Source: Nitriliruptoraceae bacterium
GTDB taxonomy: Bacteria > Actinomycetota > Nitriliruptoria > Nitriliruptorales > Nitriliruptoraceae
Length of the DNA: 7,698 nucleotides
Direction: 5' to 3'
NCBI GenBank assembly: GCA_007134165.1
Contig: SLLJ01000465.1
Coordinates: 1 to 7,698 of the forward strand
Part shown: positions 5,066 through 7,698 of the stretch, piece by piece
Layout of the letters: every line of letters starts with the position of its first letter
How positions within the stretch are numbered: the first letter of the stretch is position 1
The notes under the pieces: model-generated
What the model was told of the DNA's origin: nothing
Seen by the model: only the letters and a program-made list of their open reading frames with translations
The model's database searches: none
Made by a program: the position numbers and the translations under genes

Positions 5066-6772
5066 ATGAGGTACGGCGATCACCTGTCAGGCGACCTGCT
5101 CGGCGAGGTCCTGATCGCCCGGCAGCCTATCCTCGACCGGACGTTGGCCGTCGTCGCCTCCGAGCTGCTCCACCTGACCTCGCTGACCGCGCCGGCTGAC
5201 CCCGTGGCAGAGTCCCGCGCGACCGCCTCCGTGCTGATCGACGGGGTGCTCGGCTGGCGCGACCACCTCGTCGCGCCCGACGAGGAGGCACCCATCAACG
5301 TGCCGCTCGACGCCTTCGAGGCGGGCCACCTGCTCGATCTACCGGCCACCGGGCTGGTGCTCGAGCTGCCGGCCGTCGACGACGAGGTGGTTCCTTCGCG
5401 ACACTCGCTGCAGCTGAACCGTGAGGCCGGCTTCCGAGTGCTCTTGGACAACGTCATGCCTGATGATCCACGGCCCGCGTTGGTCGACGACGTGGACCTC
5501 GTCAAGGTCGACTTGCTCGGCAGCAGCACCGGGGCGGCGCTGAACCTGATCCGCGAACTCGCCCGTCAGCGGGTCGGGGTGATCGCCGGCCGGGTCGAGT
5601 CACCGGGGCTGTTCGACCGCACGGTCGCGGCCGGCGCGTCGCTCGTGCAGGGCCTCTTCTTCACCCGGCCTCGCACGGTCCGTGCGGTGCGCCCCGTCGG
5701 GCTGTCGCCGACCCACCTGGGCCTGCTGCAGGCCTGCTCCGCCGAGCCCTTCGACCTCGACGAGGTCGAGCAGCTGATCCGCCAGGACGTCACCCTCGCT
5801 GACCGCTTCCTGCGGCTGGTGAGCCGTCCGGGTCTGCGCTGGCGCGAGGTGAAGTGCATCCGCGACGGGCTACTGATGCTCGGCGATCGTGCTGTGCGCC
5901 GCTGGGTCCGGCTGCTGGTGCTCTCCGCCGCGGTGCGCGACAGCCACCCGGAGACGGCGACCCTCGGCGCGGTCCGCGGCCGCTACTGCGAAGCGCTCGT
6001 CGAGGCGACCGGTCAGCAGCGGCAGATCGAGGCGGTCGGCCTCGGCATGTTCTCCACGCTCGGCCACGACGTTTTCGTACCCCCTGAGATCCGTGCCGAG
6101 CTGCCGGTCAGCCCTGACGTCGAGGCAGCGCTCGGCGGCACACCCGGCGAGATGCGGTTCGGGGATATCGCTGCGGTGTGGGAGATGTGCCAGCAGCTGG
6201 GAGTGGTCGAGGTCGTCGATGAGGTGGTCGGTGCCCGCCGTGCGGACGCTGCCGCGTCGGTGGGGACCTACCTGGCGCTCGCCACGGTGAACCGGATCGT
6301 GGAGTCGTGCTCCAAGCGGGCGTTCGCCGGCTGGTGGGACTCCACCGAGGGTCCGAGGTTCGTGCGGCCCCGGCTGCCGACCGGTGCGACCGATCACCGC
6401 CCGTTCTGGGATGCGATGGACACGCTCGAGCTTGAACAGCTGGTGGAGATCGAACGGCGGTTGTCGTTACGGGCAGTGGAGCGGTTCGGTCTGGACCTGT
6501 TCGCGCTGGTCCTGGACATGATCAACTTCGCGACGTTCATCGACTCTGCAAACGGCCGCGGTGCGGTCGCCAAGCGGGGCCAGGCCACGGTCTTGCCTTC
6601 TCACTGCGCCACCTCTCATTCGGGTGTTGCAAACAGTCCAGGTTGTTCGGCTTCGACCTGTATTCGTAGGCCCTTGCGGTTGACTCGACGTACGTGTACG
6701 GCGTTGAGTTCTCCCCGTTGGACCCGATGCAACACGGTCTGGCGGGCGACGCCGAGGATCTTGGCTGCCTGA
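5066..6772 (+). CDS. EAL-HDOD signalling protein, truncated and fused to an IS1634-type transposase piece
   Basis: ATG at 5066 is chosen because AGGGAG lies at 5051-5056 and the domain starts at once. Upstream in-frame sequence is Arg-rich. Residues 13-35 (VLIARQPILDRT through SELL) and LDN, DLVKVD and GRVES near 127, 144 and 175 form a degenerate EAL domain of the YuxH type. Its Glu and Asp-x2-Lys-x-Asp are kept but the motifs are altered, so it may sense rather than cleave cyclic di-GMP. Residues 215-360 are an HDOD domain (SRPGL, IRDGLLMLGDRAVRRW, GLGMFSTLG, ELPVSPDVEAAL). The expected C-terminal tail is absent. From Met363 the same frame becomes a transposase fragment to about residue 507. 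The last 60 residues, antisense to the recombinase gene, are nonsense. The EAL-HDOD identity is strong; function after fusion is doubtful. Confidence 0.85.
   Translation: MRYGDHLSGDLLGEVLIARQPILDRTLAVVASELLHLTSLTAPADPVAESRATASVLIDGVLGWRDHLVAPDEEAPINVPLDAFEAGHLLDLPATGLVLELPAVDDEVVPSRHSLQLNREAGFRVLLDNVMPDDPRPALVDDVDLVKVDLLGSSTGAALNLIRELARQRVGVIAGRVESPGLFDRTVAAGASLVQGLFFTRPRTVRAVRPVGLSPTHLGLLQACSAEPFDLDEVEQLIRQDVTLADRFLRLVSRPGLRWREVKCIRDGLLMLGDRAVRRWVRLLVLSAAVRDSHPETATLGAVRGRYCEALVEATGQQRQIEAVGLGMFSTLGHDVFVPPEIRAELPVSPDVEAALGGTPGEMRFGDIAAVWEMCQQLGVVEVVDEVVGARRADAAASVGTYLALATVNRIVESCSKRAFAGWWDSTEGPRFVRPRLPTGATDHRPFWDAMDTLELEQLVEIERRLSLRAVERFGLDLFALVLDMINFATFIDSANGRGAVAKRGQATVLPSHCATSHSGVANSPGCSASTCIRRPLRLTRRTCTALSSPRWTRCNTVWRATPRILAA
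6152..6586 (+). mobile_element. Internal fragment of an IS1634-family transposase
   Basis: In the frame of the EAL-HDOD gene, residues 363-507 read as the N-central part of an IS1634-type (IS4-like, DDE) transposase. They include GDIAAVWEMCQQLGVVEVVD, SVGTYLALATVNR, SKRAFAGWW, FWDAMDTL, and AVERFGLDL followed by LDMINFATFID. The Asp in LDMINF corresponds to the first catalytic Asp of YDTTNF in intact members. The stretch ends at AKRGQA, where intact proteins continue for several hundred residues with the other catalytic residues. The N-terminal part is also missing. No terminal inverted repeats or target duplication are present, so it is a dead remnant and not an insertion with its own ends. 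Confidence 0.75.
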
Positions 6773-7614
6773 TCGAGTCCGACCCAGCCTTCGGGGGCTT
6801 CTTCGGCGATGCCGGTGGTTACCCCGCCCTGCCAGTGGATCGTGAGGTCGATGATGTCGGGGGTGTCGTCGCTGATGGTGATCACGACCTTGTAGATCAG
6901 GGCACACAGCAGCCGTTTGCGCTCCTGCTGGGTGGTGGTGGCCGCCTCGAGCACGGTCCGGATGTCCGCACCGGCAAAGGACAGCCAGGCCAGTTCCTCG
7001 TCGGTCAGCGGGTTGGGACGGCGTCTGCGTTGCCGATCGAGTTCGGCCTGCGCGGTCTCAGCTTCGGCCAGGGCCTTCTCCCAGACGGCTTCCAGAGTTT
7101 GGGCGACCAGTCGGTTGAAGGTTCGCAGGCGTCGAACTGCCGCCAGGCCCGTTCGGCGGCGTAGCGGGTGCGCTGCGCGGCGGTCTCGAACGCGGCCAGT
7201 CGCACGTCTTCTTGCTCGTCGGCGTGAGTGAGTGCCTGTGCGGTGGCAGCCAGCGCAGCGGGTTTGAGGATGTTGCACACCTCGGCGAGCATGGCCTCGT
7301 CGACCTGGCGGCCGCCCATGCCCTGACATTCGGGTTGGTAGTCGAACTGTCCGATGCGTACCACGCAGTAGTAGCGCCGCGACGAGCTGCGGCTGGCTGA
7401 GTAGGACGAGTGCGTGCTTCGTCCGCACCGTCCGCAGACCACCAGCCCTTGGAGCAGCGCGGCCCCCTCGCGTGGCGCGCCGCCCCGGTCGCTGCGCATG
7501 ATGTTGTTCTCGGCGAGTTGCGCCTCGATGCGTTCAAAGTCGGCCCACGACCAGTAGCTCGTGATGGTCGAGAATCAGGGTGCGCCACCGTTCGGATGTC
7601 TGGGGGGTGTCGAC
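6616..7614 (-). pseudogene. Large serine recombinase remnant with frameshifts and C-terminal helix-turn-helix
   Basis: Reading the minus strand down, the frame entering from the ABC piece gives RWRTLILDHH. A different frame gives SYWSWADFERIEAQLAENN, LLQGLV, then a zinc ribbon (CGRCG, YYC, PEC) and QVDEAM. Near 7114-7119 the frame shifts again, to NRLVAQTLEAVWEKAL, ELDRQRRRRPNPLT, then TTTQQERKRLLCALIYKVVI. This is the order of the Recombinase, zinc-ribbon and coiled-coil parts of large serine recombinases. The resolvase catalytic domain is missing. Each shift fits one lost or gained base. After the coiled coil, from about 6789 down, LDQAAKILGVARQTVLHRVQ is a helix-turn-helix, an unusual C-terminal addition. 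The stop is at 6616. A nonfunctional integrase or transposon remnant is the likely reading. Confidence 0.8.
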
Positions 7615-7698
7615 GAGCAGCCCAAACACCTCCCCACGACGGACCTCCGAGCTCAGACCGTCCACCGCGACGACATGCCCGAACCGGCGCGTAACCCC
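7615..7698 (-). pseudogene. N-terminal fragment of an ABC transporter ATP-binding protein
   Basis: The minus strand at the right edge reads TRRFGHVVAVDGLS then VRRGEVFGLL. This is the usual start of an ABC-2 type exporter ATPase, just before the GPNGAGKTT Walker A loop. The Walker A is not there. After GLL the same frame goes straight into the recombinase remnant (VDTPQTSERWRTLI). The start codon lies beyond the window. The call rests on only about 28 residues, but the spacing from RRFG through GEVFGLL is characteristic. Confidence 0.65.

Noticed and set aside
1..7698. CRISPR array
   Set aside because: No regularly spaced direct repeats are visible anywhere in the window.

Overview
The window is high-GC DNA that reads as actinobacterial. 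Three things point that way: an LAxTG-type (sortase E class) sorting signal, a TraA/MobF-type conjugative relaxase fragment of the actinobacterial kind, and many GTG/GTC/CTG-rich codons. The order or genus cannot be fixed from sequence alone. Only a few genes look intact. Both ends are patchworks of gene pieces that abut with no spacer.

Left block (1-2211). A minus-strand piece of a TraA/MobF relaxase-helicase (Walker B motif) runs into the window at base 1 and stops near base 195. From about base 206 the plus strand encodes what I read as a class II (CyaA / anthrax edema factor / ExoY-like) nucleotidyl cyclase domain. Its N-terminal half (Arg, then Lys-x6-Lys) is in one frame. Its second half (Asp-x-Asp, then Gln-His-Gly) is in another, so a one-base frameshift near 780 splits it. 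The second frame continues through a beta-rich module and an acidic Gly/Asp/Thr stalk to an LACTG sorting signal. The whole looks like a cell-wall-anchored cyclase protein that has lost its 5' end and its reading frame.

Middle block (2212-5065). After about 600 bases holding at most a tiny minus-strand membrane peptide, there is a DJ-1/PfpI (isonitrile hydratase-like) gene on the minus strand. A CPBP-family intramembrane protease follows on the plus strand, with a candidate promoter upstream, a hairpin just after its stop codon, and an unusual loop insertion between its catalytic motifs. These two divergently transcribed genes look intact.

Right block (5066-7698). An EAL-HDOD signalling protein starts normally but is cut inside the end of its HDOD domain. 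It is fused in frame to an internal piece of an IS1634-family transposase. That piece abuts the 3' end of a minus-strand large serine recombinase, which has two apparent frameshifts, no catalytic domain and a C-terminal helix-turn-helix. The recombinase remnant is joined in frame to the N-terminus of an ABC transporter ATPase, broken just before its Walker A motif at the window's right edge.

Taken together this looks like a mobile-element-scarred region. It carries conjugation, IS and recombinase remnants, a decayed surface-anchored toxin-like cyclase, and a short stretch of ordinary chromosomal genes. Sharp unspaced joins between unrelated genes can also come from misassembly, which should be excluded first.
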